Origin: Eggerthellales bacterium
GTDB lineage: Bacteria > Actinomycetota > Coriobacteriia > Coriobacteriales > Eggerthellaceae
Reading direction: 5' to 3'
DNA length: 64,000 nt
NCBI GenBank assembly: GCA_029219345.1
Contig: JAQXTF010000067.1
Coordinates: forward strand, 1-64,000
Shown piece after piece: positions 1 through 8,085 of the stretch (position 1 is the stretch's first letter; each line of letters starts with the position of its first letter). The position numbers and the translations under genes are program-made. The notes beneath the pieces are model-generated. The model was given only the letters and a program-made list of their open reading frames with translations. It did no database searches and was not told the DNA's origin.

Positions 1-912
1 GTGAAGGCCTTCAGCGGCATCGACGAGGAAGGTACCGTGTGGGTGCTGTTCGTTCCCGGTAACTACGAGGTGAACGAGCTGAAGGCATCTCGCGTGGCTC
101 CTGGCTTCCGTCCGCTCTCTGATGAGGAAATGATCGAATACAAGCTGGTCAAGGGCTCCATGGGCCCCGTTGGCCTGCCTGTTGGCGTGAAGGTTGCCGC
201 CGACGAAAGCCTGCGCGGCATTGAGCGCTGGGTTGTTGGCGCCAACGAAGACGGCTTCCACTTTACCGGTGCCAAGCAGGGCGAAGACTTCCAGGTGGAC
301 GCCTGGGGCGATCTGTGCCTGGTGCGCGAAGGCGACGCCTGCCCCGTGTGCGGCAAGCCTATGGGCAGCGCTCGCGGCATTGAGGCTGGTCAGATTTTCA
401 AGCTGGGCACCAAGTACTCCGAGGCAATGGGTGCCTACTTCATGGATGAAAACGGCAAGGAAAAGCCCTTCATCATGGGCTGCTACGGCGTAGGTGTTTC
501 CCGTTCGGTGGCTGCCGCCGTTGAGCAGTGTCACGATGAACAGGGCATTGTGTGGCCCATGGCCATCGCTCCTGCTGAGATTGCCGTCATTCCTCTGGAC
601 GTTAAGGGCGACGTTGTTCCCGCCGCTGCCGAAGACCTGGCTGCCAAGCTGCAGAAGCAGGGCTGGGAAGTGGTGCTGGACGACCGCAAGGAGCGCGCTG
701 GTGTGAAGTTTGCCGATGCCGACCTCATTGGCTGGCCCGTGCAGGTGACCGTTGGCAAGCGCGGCCTGGATGCTGGCACTGTTGAGGTGAAGATTCGCAA
801 GACCGGCGAGAAGTTCGACATGCCTCTGGATGTTTTCGAGCAGAAGTTCGCCGCCCTACGCATGGCCATTGATTGGAACACTTCCGCTGTTGATTACGAC
901 GTGCTGAAGTAA
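1..912 (+). CDS. proS: Prolyl-tRNA synthetase, C-terminal part (gene cut by window edge)
   Basis: Charges tRNA-Pro with proline in the cytoplasm. The visible 303 codons hold the end of the bacterial editing insertion domain, then the class II catalytic motif region (IFKLGTKYSEAMGA, followed by GCYGVGVSRSVAAAVEQ) and the C-terminal anticodon-binding domain (IAVIPLDVK to the end). Full-length bacterial ProS is about 570 residues, so roughly the first half lies upstream of the window. The GTG at position 1 is an internal valine codon, not a start. A rho-independent terminator follows, so it is the last gene of its transcript. Identity is very likely; only the 5' part is missing. Confidence 0.95.
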   Translation: MKAFSGIDEEGTVWVLFVPGNYEVNELKASRVAPGFRPLSDEEMIEYKLVKGSMGPVGLPVGVKVAADESLRGIERWVVGANEDGFHFTGAKQGEDFQVDAWGDLCLVREGDACPVCGKPMGSARGIEAGQIFKLGTKYSEAMGAYFMDENGKEKPFIMGCYGVGVSRSVAAAVEQCHDEQGIVWPMAIAPAEIAVIPLDVKGDVVPAAAEDLAAKLQKQGWEVVLDDRKERAGVKFADADLIGWPVQVTVGKRGLDAGTVEVKIRKTGEKFDMPLDVFEQKFAALRMAIDWNTSAVDYDVLK

Positions 913-939
913 TAAACCCAGCGTTTTTCAAACAATTTG

Positions 940-968
940 ATGGCCGCCTTCTGGGGCGGCCATTTTCT
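940..968 (+). terminator. Rho-independent terminator after proS
   Basis: Perfect 9-bp stem ATGGCCGCC / GGCGGCCAT (940-948 and 955-963) with a short loop, followed by a T-rich run. It lies 28 nt after the proS stop. Confidence 0.85.
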
Positions 969-970
969 TA

Positions 971-998
971 TTGAAATGTGCGCTCAGGGGTGTAGAAT
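971..998 (+). promoter_or_regulatory. Candidate sigma70-type promoter for the D-hydroxyacid dehydrogenase
   Basis: TTGAAA (971-976), 16-nt spacer, TAGAAT (993-998), placed directly after the proS terminator and about 30 nt before the next start codon. Judged by eye against the consensus. Confidence 0.5.
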
Positions 999-1030
999 GG
1001 CTGCCAAACAAATTTGAAGGAAGGGCCATT

Positions 1031-2014
1031 ATGAAGGTTTTTGTATTTAGCTATCGTGATTTTGATGAGGCCGAACCTTTTGCCCAAGTGAGCGAAGAAC
1101 TTGGTATTGAGCTGGGCGTTTCTCCTGAAAAGCCCACTATGGAAACCCTGCATTTAGCTGAGGGCTACGACGCTATCAGCATCTTTACCACTCCCATTAA
1201 CGAAGAGATGATGGCAGAGCTTTCCGCCATGGGCATCAAGATGATTTCAACCCGCACCATTGGCTATGAACACGTAGATTTGGATGCCGCAAAGAAGTAC
1301 GGCATTCGCGTGAGCAACGGATCTTATCCGCCCGACAACGTGGCCGATTTCGCCATCATGCTCATGCTCATGGCCACCCGCAAGGTGCGCCAGATGATGC
1401 AGCGCGCCGACCTGCACAACTTCAGCCTGCAGGGCAATTTGGGCCGCGACTTCTCGTCCTTCACCGTAGGCGTGGTGGGTACGGGCCGCATTGGCGCCAC
1501 CGTTATTGAGCACCTGTCGGGCTTTGGCGTGAAGATTCTGGCCTACGACGTGCGGCAGAACCCCACCGTGGCCCAGCGCGCCCAGTATGTGAGCCTGGAA
1601 GAAATTTGGAAGCAGTGCGACCTGATTACCTTCCATGCGCCGCTTCTGGAGTCCACCTTCCACATGGTAAACGCTGAGAGCCTGCAGCAGATGAAGGACG
1701 GCGTGGTGCTGGTGAATACGGGCCGCGGCGGCCTCATTGACACCGAAGCCCTTATTGAGGCCCTGGCCAGCGGAAAAGTGGGCGCTGCGGGCCTGGACAC
1801 GGTGGAAAACGAGTTCAGCATGTACTACTACAACCTGGAAAACGAGCCCTTCCTGCATCAGCAGCTGGCAACGCTGAAGAGCTTCTCCAACGTCATCGTT
1901 ACGCCCCATATGGCCTTCTACACTGAAAACGGCATGCGCGGCATGGTGTCTTCGTCGCTGCACAGCATCCAGCTGGAGCTCACTGGCCAAGACAACCCTT
2001 GGCGTGTGCTGTAG
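1031..2014 (+). CDS. D-2-hydroxyacid dehydrogenase (D-lactate dehydrogenase / VanH-like)
   Basis: Probably reduces pyruvate or another 2-keto acid to the D-hydroxy acid with NADH in the cytoplasm. The 327-residue length and motifs fit the D-LDH/VanH branch: the Rossmann motif VGTGRIG (149-155), the substrate/catalytic arginine in NTGRGG (Arg232), an acidic relay near residues 259-261 and the catalytic histidine in TPHMAF (His293). The ATG at 1031 is chosen because GAAGGAAG lies just upstream; the open frame extends 20 codons further without a ribosome site. It has its own candidate promoter and is followed 20 nt later by a HAD phosphatase gene, probably co-transcribed. Substrate specificity cannot be read from the sequence. 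Confidence 0.85.
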   Translation: MKVFVFSYRDFDEAEPFAQVSEELGIELGVSPEKPTMETLHLAEGYDAISIFTTPINEEMMAELSAMGIKMISTRTIGYEHVDLDAAKKYGIRVSNGSYPPDNVADFAIMLMLMATRKVRQMMQRADLHNFSLQGNLGRDFSSFTVGVVGTGRIGATVIEHLSGFGVKILAYDVRQNPTVAQRAQYVSLEEIWKQCDLITFHAPLLESTFHMVNAESLQQMKDGVVLVNTGRGGLIDTEALIEALASGKVGAAGLDTVENEFSMYYYNLENEPFLHQQLATLKSFSNVIVTPHMAFYTENGMRGMVSSSLHSIQLELTGQDNPWRVL

Positions 2015-2034
2015 GCGCGGAAGGGGGCACAGAA

Positions 2035-2688
2035 GTGGAGCAGAAACCCCAGGCGGTGCTTTTTGATCTGGATGGCACCCTTATTGATACGTATCAGCTG
2101 ATTTTGGTGTCTTTCCGCCATGCAACAACGCAGGTGCTTGGACGCGTTATACCTGATGAAGAGCTTATGGCCAAGGTGGGTCAGCCTCTTTCCACCCAGA
2201 TGTGGGATTGGACCGATGACCCGGCGGTGCATGAAGAGCTACTTACGGTGTATCGCGCTTTCAACCATGCGGTGCACGATGAAATGATTAGGTCTTTTGA
2301 TGGCGTTGCTAACGCTCTGGCGCAGCTGAAGGCTAATGGCGTGAAGATGGGCGTGGTCACCAGCAAGCTGCACTGGCTGGCTAATCGCGGTCTGGAATGC
2401 TGCGGCTTGGCTCAGTACATGGACGTGCTTATGGGCCCTGATGACTACGAGGGTGAAAAACCCAACCCCGAACCCGTGCTGGCAGGTTGTGCGGCTTTGA
2501 ACGCAGATCCCGCTGAATGCTGGTATGTGGGTGACAGCCCCTACGACATTGCTGCAGGCAATGGCGCCGGCTGCCGTACCATCGCGGTGGACTGGGGCAT
2601 GTTCTCCAGGGAATCCCTCATGGAGCAAAACCCTACGGTGTACTGCTATACCCCCGATGAAATGCTCCAGGCGCTTTGGAACAGGTAA
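2035..2688 (+). CDS. HAD-superfamily phosphatase (Gph/PpaX-like)
   Basis: Predicted cytosolic phosphohydrolase of 217 residues. Motif I is FDLDGTLID (nucleophile Asp11, Asp13), motif II VVTSK, and motif IV is in WYVGDSPYDI, with an alpha-helical cap between motifs I and II. This is the layout of phosphoglycolate phosphatases and pyrophosphatase PpaX. A GTG at 2035 preceded by GGAAGGGGG is preferred; an in-frame ATG at 1999 overlaps the upstream gene and lacks a ribosome site. It probably forms an operon with the hydroxyacid dehydrogenase. Its 3' end overlaps, on the other strand, the tail of a decayed lipoprotein gene. The substrate is unknown. Confidence 0.8.
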   Translation: MEQKPQAVLFDLDGTLIDTYQLILVSFRHATTQVLGRVIPDEELMAKVGQPLSTQMWDWTDDPAVHEELLTVYRAFNHAVHDEMIRSFDGVANALAQLKANGVKMGVVTSKLHWLANRGLECCGLAQYMDVLMGPDDYEGEKPNPEPVLAGCAALNADPAECWYVGDSPYDIAAGNGAGCRTIAVDWGMFSRESLMEQNPTVYCYTPDEMLQALWNR

Positions 2689-2959
2689 TTGGTGTAGTAT
2701 TCGTCGCCCGCTTTCCACGCCTTGATATCGCAAAAGAAGTAGGTGAAGCCGTACTGCTTGTCTTGCGGGGTGCAGGTGATCTCCTCGGCGTTTTCGGTGC
2801 ATTCAATTAGCGTGGATGCTCCATAGGTCTTTTAAGCGTAAGCTACTAGCTTGCCTTGAGGTGTCAGCCCATTTCTTCTTTGGTTGACGAGCAGCTGCAC
2901 ATAAAAGCGCCCGCCAACAGGGCGCTTGTAAAACCCATGAGAATTTTCGATGCTCGCAC
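2646..2959 (-). pseudogene. Decayed small lipoprotein gene
   Basis: On the minus strand a GTG at 2959, preceded by AAAGGGG at ideal spacing, opens a lipoprotein-type signal sequence (MRASKILMGF, then a hydrophobic stretch ending AGAFMCSCSS), but the frame stops at a TGA after about 30 codons. A second minus frame continues through GLTPQGKLVAYA, meets a TAA, then reads on with strongly coding-like codons (for example AEEITCTPQDKQYGFTYFF) to a TAG at 2646. One frameshift plus one stop would restore a secreted protein of about 105 residues. Its end overlaps the HAD gene. The ancestral function is not recognised. No functional product is expected unless the sequence contains errors. Confidence 0.5.
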
Positions 2960-3064
2960 GGCAACCCCTTTGAACACAATTTGGACCCCTTCGTGCTATC
3001 ACGTTTGCCTCGCAATTTGGAGGTTCTGCGGAGGTGCTGGCGCAGGCGGAACGCTTTGCGTAAG

Positions 3065-3760
3065 ATGCCTTCCGTGGCAAAAAGCATGAAAAATAGCAGG
3101 GGTTGTGTGGGGCGCATAATGCGCCTGGTATTCGTGTGCGCCATTGCGATGGTTCTTGTGGTTGTTGGTACCAATGCCTGGGTTGTCTTGACCACCAAAA
3201 ACAACATTCATACTGTTACCGATGTGGCCAGCTTTCAGGCTGATGCCATTGTGGTGTTGGGCGCCTCGGTGCGCCCCGATGGAAGTCTTTCTCCTATTTT
3301 GGCTGATCGTGTTGATGGCGCTATCGCCCTGTATGAAGAAGGCGTGGCTCCCAAGATTATCATGAGTGGCGATAACGGGCAGACTTCCTACAACGAATGT
3401 GCGGCCATGAAACGCTATGCCGTGGCTCATGGCGTGCCCAGCGAAGATGTGTTTTGCGACCATGCTGGTTTTTCAACCTATGACACCATGTATCGCGCTC
3501 AGCAGGTGTTTGGCTGCCAGAGGTTGGTTGTATCCACTCAAACGTATCATTTGTATCGCGCCATTTACGCAGGTGAAGGCCTGGGTATGACGGTGGCGGG
3601 CGTACCTACCGACCTGCGCAATTACCAAGATCAGCGCTACTACGATGTGCGCGAAATTGGGGCGCGCACCAAAGACTTTTTCAAGACCCTCACCAAAGCT
3701 GAATCTATTATTGTGGGCGAACCCATCAGCTTGGATCAGTCGGGCGACGTAACAAATTAA
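3065..3760 (+). CDS. SanA/YdcF-like DUF218 membrane protein
   Basis: Probable envelope protein of the SanA (vancomycin-sensitivity) type, DUF218 family. It has one N-terminal membrane segment (about residues 18-42) and then a Rossmann-like DUF218 domain starting at AIVVLGASV. Family motifs follow: ADRVDGAIALYEEG, IIMSGDNG, NECAAMKRYAV and STYDTMYRAQ. SanA-type proteins are linked to envelope barrier function; the biochemical reaction is not established. The start is uncertain: ATGs at 3065 and 3086 both lack a good ribosome site and the frame is open back to 2981. It stands alone, convergent with the decayed cohesin-like gene. Confidence 0.75.
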   Translation: MPSVAKSMKNSRGCVGRIMRLVFVCAIAMVLVVVGTNAWVVLTTKNNIHTVTDVASFQADAIVVLGASVRPDGSLSPILADRVDGAIALYEEGVAPKIIMSGDNGQTSYNECAAMKRYAVAHGVPSEDVFCDHAGFSTYDTMYRAQQVFGCQRLVVSTQTYHLYRAIYAGEGLGMTVAGVPTDLRNYQDQRYYDVREIGARTKDFFKTLTKAESIIVGEPISLDQSGDVTN

Positions 3761-4175
3761 CGAGCGAAAAAACGAGGCGACCAGTAATGCTCGCCTCGAG
3801 TGATTTATTGACTGCGTGTTGGCGTAGCCGCGCAGAACGAGACGTCGCCGGTGCCACATCAACAGAGTTGCCACGGTAGATGGTAAGGTAGTCGGGAATG
3901 TTGTAAATGGCGATAGTGTCGTTGTCGATTTCAAGGGATGATTCGTGGATGAGATCCCCGGTCAGATTGCAAGAAACCAGCTCAAAAGCTTCGTGGTCAT
4001 AGTTCAGCATGGCTTCTGCCATTCCAATTTCGTTGTCATGAATGGTCATGGTCACTGCGAATTCTTCAACTTTAGAGCTAGAAACACTCTGGGCATCCAA
4101 CGTGAGCCTTGAATAGTAGCTTTCGGTACCCAGGGCATACACTTCTATGTCAATGATGCTCGTTTTATCACGCAT
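3726..4175 (-). pseudogene. Cohesin-like domain protein, probably frameshifted
   Basis: The 149-codon frame contains a segment resembling a cohesin/beta-sandwich domain (EEFAVTMTIHDN, MAEAMLNYDHEAFELVS, IAIYNIPDY). The frame runs through the terminator at 3761-3798, which a genuine gene should not do. A different frame reads GDVSFCAATPTRSQ and stops at 3805-3807, immediately before that terminator, so a frameshift near 3850-3870 is likely. There is no signal peptide at the ATG (4175), the ribosome site is weak, and the frame is open further upstream to about 4295, so the 5' end may also be lost. The true coding extent was probably about 3805 to beyond 4175. Function unknown; the cohesin resemblance is by eye. 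Confidence 0.4.
3761..3798 (-). terminator. Rho-independent terminator, minus strand
   Basis: Stem CGAGGCGA / TCGCCTCG (3791-3798 with 3773-3780), followed in the minus direction by TTTTTT. It sits directly after a minus-strand TAA (3807-3805) that is out of frame with the open cohesin-like frame. Confidence 0.75.
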
Positions 4176-4319
4176 TTTTAGCTTGCTCTTTACGAGTGGC
4201 TGGGTATGCCTCTTGTCTGTTAAGCACCCATTTTCTTCGTTGTTGTGATACGCTTTTCCTGGAATATTTTTTGGCGTTGACCCGCGTTGGGCTGCCTATA
4301 AATGAAAGAAGGATTTGCT

Positions 4320-5513
4320 ATGCCTGCCGATGTTAATGAGTACGCTTATCAATTGGGCGCTGAGCCCAGCGGCATCCGCGAGCTGTTTGCTTACGGTTTG
4401 CAGCGCAAGACTGAGATTGGCGCCGATAAGGTGTTTGACTACAGCTTGGGCAACCCCAGCATTCCTGCTCCTGAGTCGGTGAAGCAGGCAATCATTGAGG
4501 TGGCAACCAGCGTTGATCCGGTAGACCTTCACGGTTACACTCCTGCTCAGGGCTATATGACCACCCGCCAGTGCATCGCCGATAATCTGAAGCGTCGTTT
4601 TGGTTTCCAGGCAACTGCCGAAAACGTATATATGACCTGCGGTGCCGCCGCATCGCTGGGCATCACCTTCCATGCTATTGCTGAGCCGGGCGAGGAAATC
4701 ATCACCATTGCCCCCTTCTTCCCTGAGTACACGGTGTTTGTGGGCAGCGCGGGCTGCAAGCTGGTGCCCGTTATGGCTCGCGAAAGCGATTTCATGATTG
4801 ATGTTGCTGCTGTTGAGGCCGCCATTAATGAGAAGACTCGTGCGGTGCTTATCAACACGCCCAACAACCCCACGGGCGCTGTTTATTCCGTTGAGAACCT
4901 GCAGGAACTGGCCGCCATGCTCGCCCGCAAGGAAGCTGAGCTGGGTCGCCGCCTGTATCTGATTTCCGACGAGCCTTACCGTGAGCTCACCTATGGCGTT
5001 CAGGTGCCCTTCGTTCCCGCTCTCTACGATCGCACTATCATTTGTTACTCCTGGTCCAAGAGCCTGTCTTTGCCGGGCGAGCGCATTGGCTACGTGTATG
5101 TTTCCGATGCTATGGATAACGCCGCTGAGGTCTCTACCGCTATTGCAGGTGCCGGCCGCGCGCTGAGCTTTGTGTGCGCTCCCGCCTTGTTCCAGCGCGT
5201 GATTGAGAAGTGCATTGATGAGCCCACCGATGTTGAGGCTTACCGTGTGAACCGCGAGATTCTTGCCAATGGCCTGAAGGAACTGGGATATGAATATATT
5301 GAGCCTGATGGAGCCTTCTATTTGTGGGTAAAGGCCTTGGAACCCGATGCCCTGGCATTCAGCGAGCGCGCCAAGCAGTTTGAGCTGCTCATTGTGCCTT
5401 CCAATGGCTTTGGCTGCGAGGGTTGGTGCCGCCTGAGCTACTGCGTGTCCAAGGACACTATCGTCAACTCCCTGCCGGCGTTTAAGGAGCTGAAGGAAAG
5501 CTATGGCAACTAA
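4320..5513 (+). CDS. PLP-dependent class I/II aminotransferase
   Basis: Cytosolic fold-type I aminotransferase of 397 residues. Visible signatures are PNNPTG (181-186), SDEPY (Asp217, Tyr220, cofactor contacts), the Schiff-base lysine in SWSKSLSLPGER (Lys247) and the substrate-carboxylate arginine near WCRLSYC. It resembles aspartate/aromatic aminotransferases, but the amino donor cannot be assigned. The ATG at 4320 has GAAAGAAGG 7-8 nt upstream; an ATG at 4302 overlaps that site and is less likely. It starts an operon: the downstream DUF3783 gene overlaps it by 11 nt and an iron alcohol dehydrogenase follows. Confidence 0.88.
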   Translation: MPADVNEYAYQLGAEPSGIRELFAYGLQRKTEIGADKVFDYSLGNPSIPAPESVKQAIIEVATSVDPVDLHGYTPAQGYMTTRQCIADNLKRRFGFQATAENVYMTCGAAASLGITFHAIAEPGEEIITIAPFFPEYTVFVGSAGCKLVPVMARESDFMIDVAAVEAAINEKTRAVLINTPNNPTGAVYSVENLQELAAMLARKEAELGRRLYLISDEPYRELTYGVQVPFVPALYDRTIICYSWSKSLSLPGERIGYVYVSDAMDNAAEVSTAIAGAGRALSFVCAPALFQRVIEKCIDEPTDVEAYRVNREILANGLKELGYEYIEPDGAFYLWVKALEPDALAFSERAKQFELLIVPSNGFGCEGWCRLSYCVSKDTIVNSLPAFKELKESYGN

Positions 5514-5955
5514 GAAAAAAGCAACTAAATCCAAGGGCGGGGCAAAAAATGCCCCGCTCATTGCTCTCTATGGCTTTGATTTGGATACCGAGCGTGGCCA
5601 GATGCTGCGCCGTGTTATCAAAGAGCTGGGCTTTGGCCTGCGTACCGTGGCGGCTGAGCAGCTGAATAATCCGGTGGGGTATGTGGCCAGCCTTATTGGC
5701 TATCGCCCCGCTTTGCAGGCTTTTGCCGACGCGGCTCCTGCCTGTGAATTTCTGCTTATGTGCAATTTGAGCAACAAGCAGATGGACGATTTTCTGATGG
5801 CCCTAAAGGTTACGGGTATTAAGGTTGACCGTAAGGCTGTGCTTACCAAGTTCAATCGCGATTGGTCGTTTGCCCAGCTCATTGGCGAGGTCAATCAGGA
5901 GCATCAGGCGCTGACCCAAGGCCTTGCTGAGCAGCAGGCGGGGAAAGAGGAGTAG
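5503..5955 (+). CDS. DUF3783 family protein
   Basis: A 150-residue protein with a Lys-rich first 15 residues and then a compact domain matching DUF3783, recognised from the conserved run LLMCNLSNKQMDDFL and from AVLTKFNRDWSF. The family has no established function. Its start lies inside the end of the aminotransferase gene (11-nt overlap) and it ends 2 nt before the alcohol dehydrogenase gene, so translation of the three is probably coupled. No membrane segment or signal peptide is visible. Confidence 0.75.
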   Translation: MATKKKATKSKGGAKNAPLIALYGFDLDTERGQMLRRVIKELGFGLRTVAAEQLNNPVGYVASLIGYRPALQAFADAAPACEFLLMCNLSNKQMDDFLMALKVTGIKVDRKAVLTKFNRDWSFAQLIGEVNQEHQALTQGLAEQQAGKEE

Positions 5956-5957
5956 CC

Positions 5958-7130
5958 ATGGAAAACTTTGAGTTTGTTTCACCTACCCATTTTGTGTTCG
6001 GACGTGCCGCCGAAGAGCAGATTGGCCAGAAGCTTGCGGCGGCCGGTGCCACGAAGGCATTGGTGCATTTTGGCGGCAAGAGCGCAAAGGCCAGCGGCTT
6101 GTTGGATCGCGTGTGCGCTGCTCTGGATGCTGCGGGTATCGCCTATGTGGAGCTGGGCGGCGTGCGTCCGAATCCTGAGATCACTTTGGTGCGACACGGC
6201 GTTGACCTGTGCAAACGCGAAAACGTTGACTGGATTGTGGCTGTAGGTGGCGGCTCGGTAATCGACTCTGCGAAGGCTATTGCCAACGGCGCTTGCATTG
6301 AAGAAGACGTATGGACTCTGTTCGAATCCAAGGCCACGGGGCATCCGACGCTTCCCATTGCGGTGGTGCTCACCATTCCTGCCGCAGGCAGCGAAGCCTC
6401 GAAAAACGTTGTTATTAGCAATGACGCGCTGGGTCGCAAAACGGGCTACGCCAACAACGATCATCGCCCCAAGTTCGCCTTTATGAATCCTGAGCTCACT
6501 TTTACGCTGCCGCCTTTTCAGACTGCAGCGGGAATCACCGATATGTACGCTCACCTGCTGGAACGCTTCTTCGATGACGTTGAAGCGGTGCCGGTGACTG
6601 ATAATCTTAATCTGAGTCTTATGAAAACCGTGCGCGCAGAGGCTCCTCGCGTATTGGCTGATCCCGAAAACTATGACGCGCGTGCCAATATTATGTGGGC
6701 GGGCATGCTCTGCCACCAGGGTTTGGCTGGCGTGGGACGCCATGAAGACTGGGCGACTCATGCTCTGGAGCATGAGCTTTCGGCGCTGAACCCCACCATT
6801 ACTCATGGAGCCGGCTTGGCGGTACTGTTCCCGGCATGGATGGAGTATGTGTGCGGCGAAAATCCGGCGCGCTTTGCCTACTATGGCGCTCAGGTGTTTG
6901 GGTTGGCTCCCACGGGCGATGTAATGGCTGATGCTTTTTCCGCCATTGATGAGACGCGCAGCTTTTTCGCGTCTTTGGGCATGCCTACTGCCTTGGCTGA
7001 GCTGGGTATTTGCGAGGAAGATATCGAGCGTATGATTCCCACCTTACAGGCCAACAAAGGTGCTATTTTTGGCAGCTTCAAGAAGCTTTCCATGGATGAT
7101 GCTCGTGCGATTTATCGTCGCGCTTTGTGA
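5958..7130 (+). CDS. Iron-containing alcohol dehydrogenase (butanol dehydrogenase-like)
   Basis: Cytosolic NAD(P)H-dependent group III alcohol dehydrogenase of 390 residues. It shows the nucleotide-binding GGGSVID (97-103) and the metal site in GITDMYAHLLE (Asp195, His199), with His268 and His283 (THGAG) as the probable remaining ligands. The N-terminal pattern FVSPTHFVFGRAA is typical of the BdhA/YqdH branch. It would reduce aldehydes to alcohols in fermentation; the natural substrate is not evident. Last gene of the aminotransferase-DUF3783-ADH operon, convergent with apbE only 4 nt away, with no terminator visible between them. Confidence 0.88.
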   Translation: MENFEFVSPTHFVFGRAAEEQIGQKLAAAGATKALVHFGGKSAKASGLLDRVCAALDAAGIAYVELGGVRPNPEITLVRHGVDLCKRENVDWIVAVGGGSVIDSAKAIANGACIEEDVWTLFESKATGHPTLPIAVVLTIPAAGSEASKNVVISNDALGRKTGYANNDHRPKFAFMNPELTFTLPPFQTAAGITDMYAHLLERFFDDVEAVPVTDNLNLSLMKTVRAEAPRVLADPENYDARANIMWAGMLCHQGLAGVGRHEDWATHALEHELSALNPTITHGAGLAVLFPAWMEYVCGENPARFAYYGAQVFGLAPTGDVMADAFSAIDETRSFFASLGMPTALAELGICEEDIERMIPTLQANKGAIFGSFKKLSMDDARAIYRRAL

Positions 7131-7134
7131 TGCG

Positions 7135-8064
7135 TTAAATGGAATCGGTCTTAGCGTAGCTGAAGACGGTGCCGTTGGCATCAATGAAATATGCAGCAAG
7201 AATTTCAGGCTGGGCAGCACAAAATGCCCGGCCTTTTTCTATGCCTAAGGCCAGGGCTGTGGTGGAAAATCCTTCGGCATCAAGGGATTTCTCGCATATG
7301 ATGGTTGCGCTTACCGCATCGCTTTCTGCGGGATAGCCGGTCTTGGGGTTGAGAATGTGATGCAGCAAGCGCCCGTTTTGGGTGAAAAAGCGCTGGTAGG
7401 TGCCGCTTGTGACCACCGATGCGTGAGTTACCTTCACTAAAGGTGCCTCGCTGGTGCCGGCTACAGGGTTGGTCACTTGAATGACCCAAGGATTATCCTG
7501 GGGGTTTGTTCCGTGGGTCAAAATGTTTCCCCCCAGATTCACCAGGAAGTTTTCGAAGCCCTGCTGCAGAAGGGCTTCGCCCAGACGATCGGCAATCCAG
7601 CCTTTTGCAATGCCGCCTAAATCAATGGCAGAGGCAGCGTCCAGCAGTTGAACGGATGTGCCGTCAACAGTGACCTTTTCCCAGCCAACGTGCTGTAACG
7701 CTTGGTCAAGCTCTTGTTGTGTGGGGCAGATGCCTTTCTTAAAATCCCAAAGGGGAGTGATGCATCCTGCGGTAATGTCAAACACCCCGCCGCTTTTTTG
7801 GCAGTAGGGAAGTGCAGCAGAAATCAAGTTGGCTGTGTAGGGTGAAACCGCCACAGCATTGCCCTGGGCCTGGTTAATACGGGATACGTCTGAGGTAGAA
7901 ATAGTGCGCGAAAAGAGCTGCTCGAATCTTTCGCAAAGTTCTCTGACCTGCATAAATGCAGAATAAGCGTGCTGTTTTTCCGCTGTGCTATCTTCAATGC
8001 AAAGAGTAATGCCTATGGGTGAGTCAAAGGCGAAAAAAGAATCTTCTAGCTTAAAAAGGGCCAA
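7135..8064 (-). CDS. apbE: FAD:protein FMN transferase (ApbE)
   Basis: Transfers FMN from FAD to a Ser/Thr of target flavoproteins. At 309 residues it shows the family motifs FDITAG (95-100), AIDLGGIAKGW (146-156), NLGGNI and HHILNPKTGYP, plus a C-terminal TTALALG. Many ApbE proteins are exported lipoproteins; this one has neither a signal peptide nor a lipobox (MALFKLEDSFFAFDSP), so it should act in the cytoplasm. The start is a TTG at 8064 with AGTAGG upstream; there is no earlier in-frame ATG. It lies 21 nt after an MFS gene on the same strand and is probably co-transcribed. No obvious target protein is adjacent. Confidence 0.88.
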   Translation of the reverse strand: MALFKLEDSFFAFDSPIGITLCIEDSTAEKQHAYSAFMQVRELCERFEQLFSRTISTSDVSRINQAQGNAVAVSPYTANLISAALPYCQKSGGVFDITAGCITPLWDFKKGICPTQQELDQALQHVGWEKVTVDGTSVQLLDAASAIDLGGIAKGWIADRLGEALLQQGFENFLVNLGGNILTHGTNPQDNPWVIQVTNPVAGTSEAPLVKVTHASVVTSGTYQRFFTQNGRLLHHILNPKTGYPAESDAVSATIICEKSLDAEGFSTTALALGIEKGRAFCAAQPEILAAYFIDANGTVFSYAKTDSI

Positions 8065-8085
8065 AACAACCTACTTCATTGCCGT

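Noticed and set aside
2646-2959. TGA in the lipoprotein frame as selenocysteine
   Set aside because: Two further TAG stops follow within a few codons in the same frame, and the downstream coding-like sequence is in another frame.
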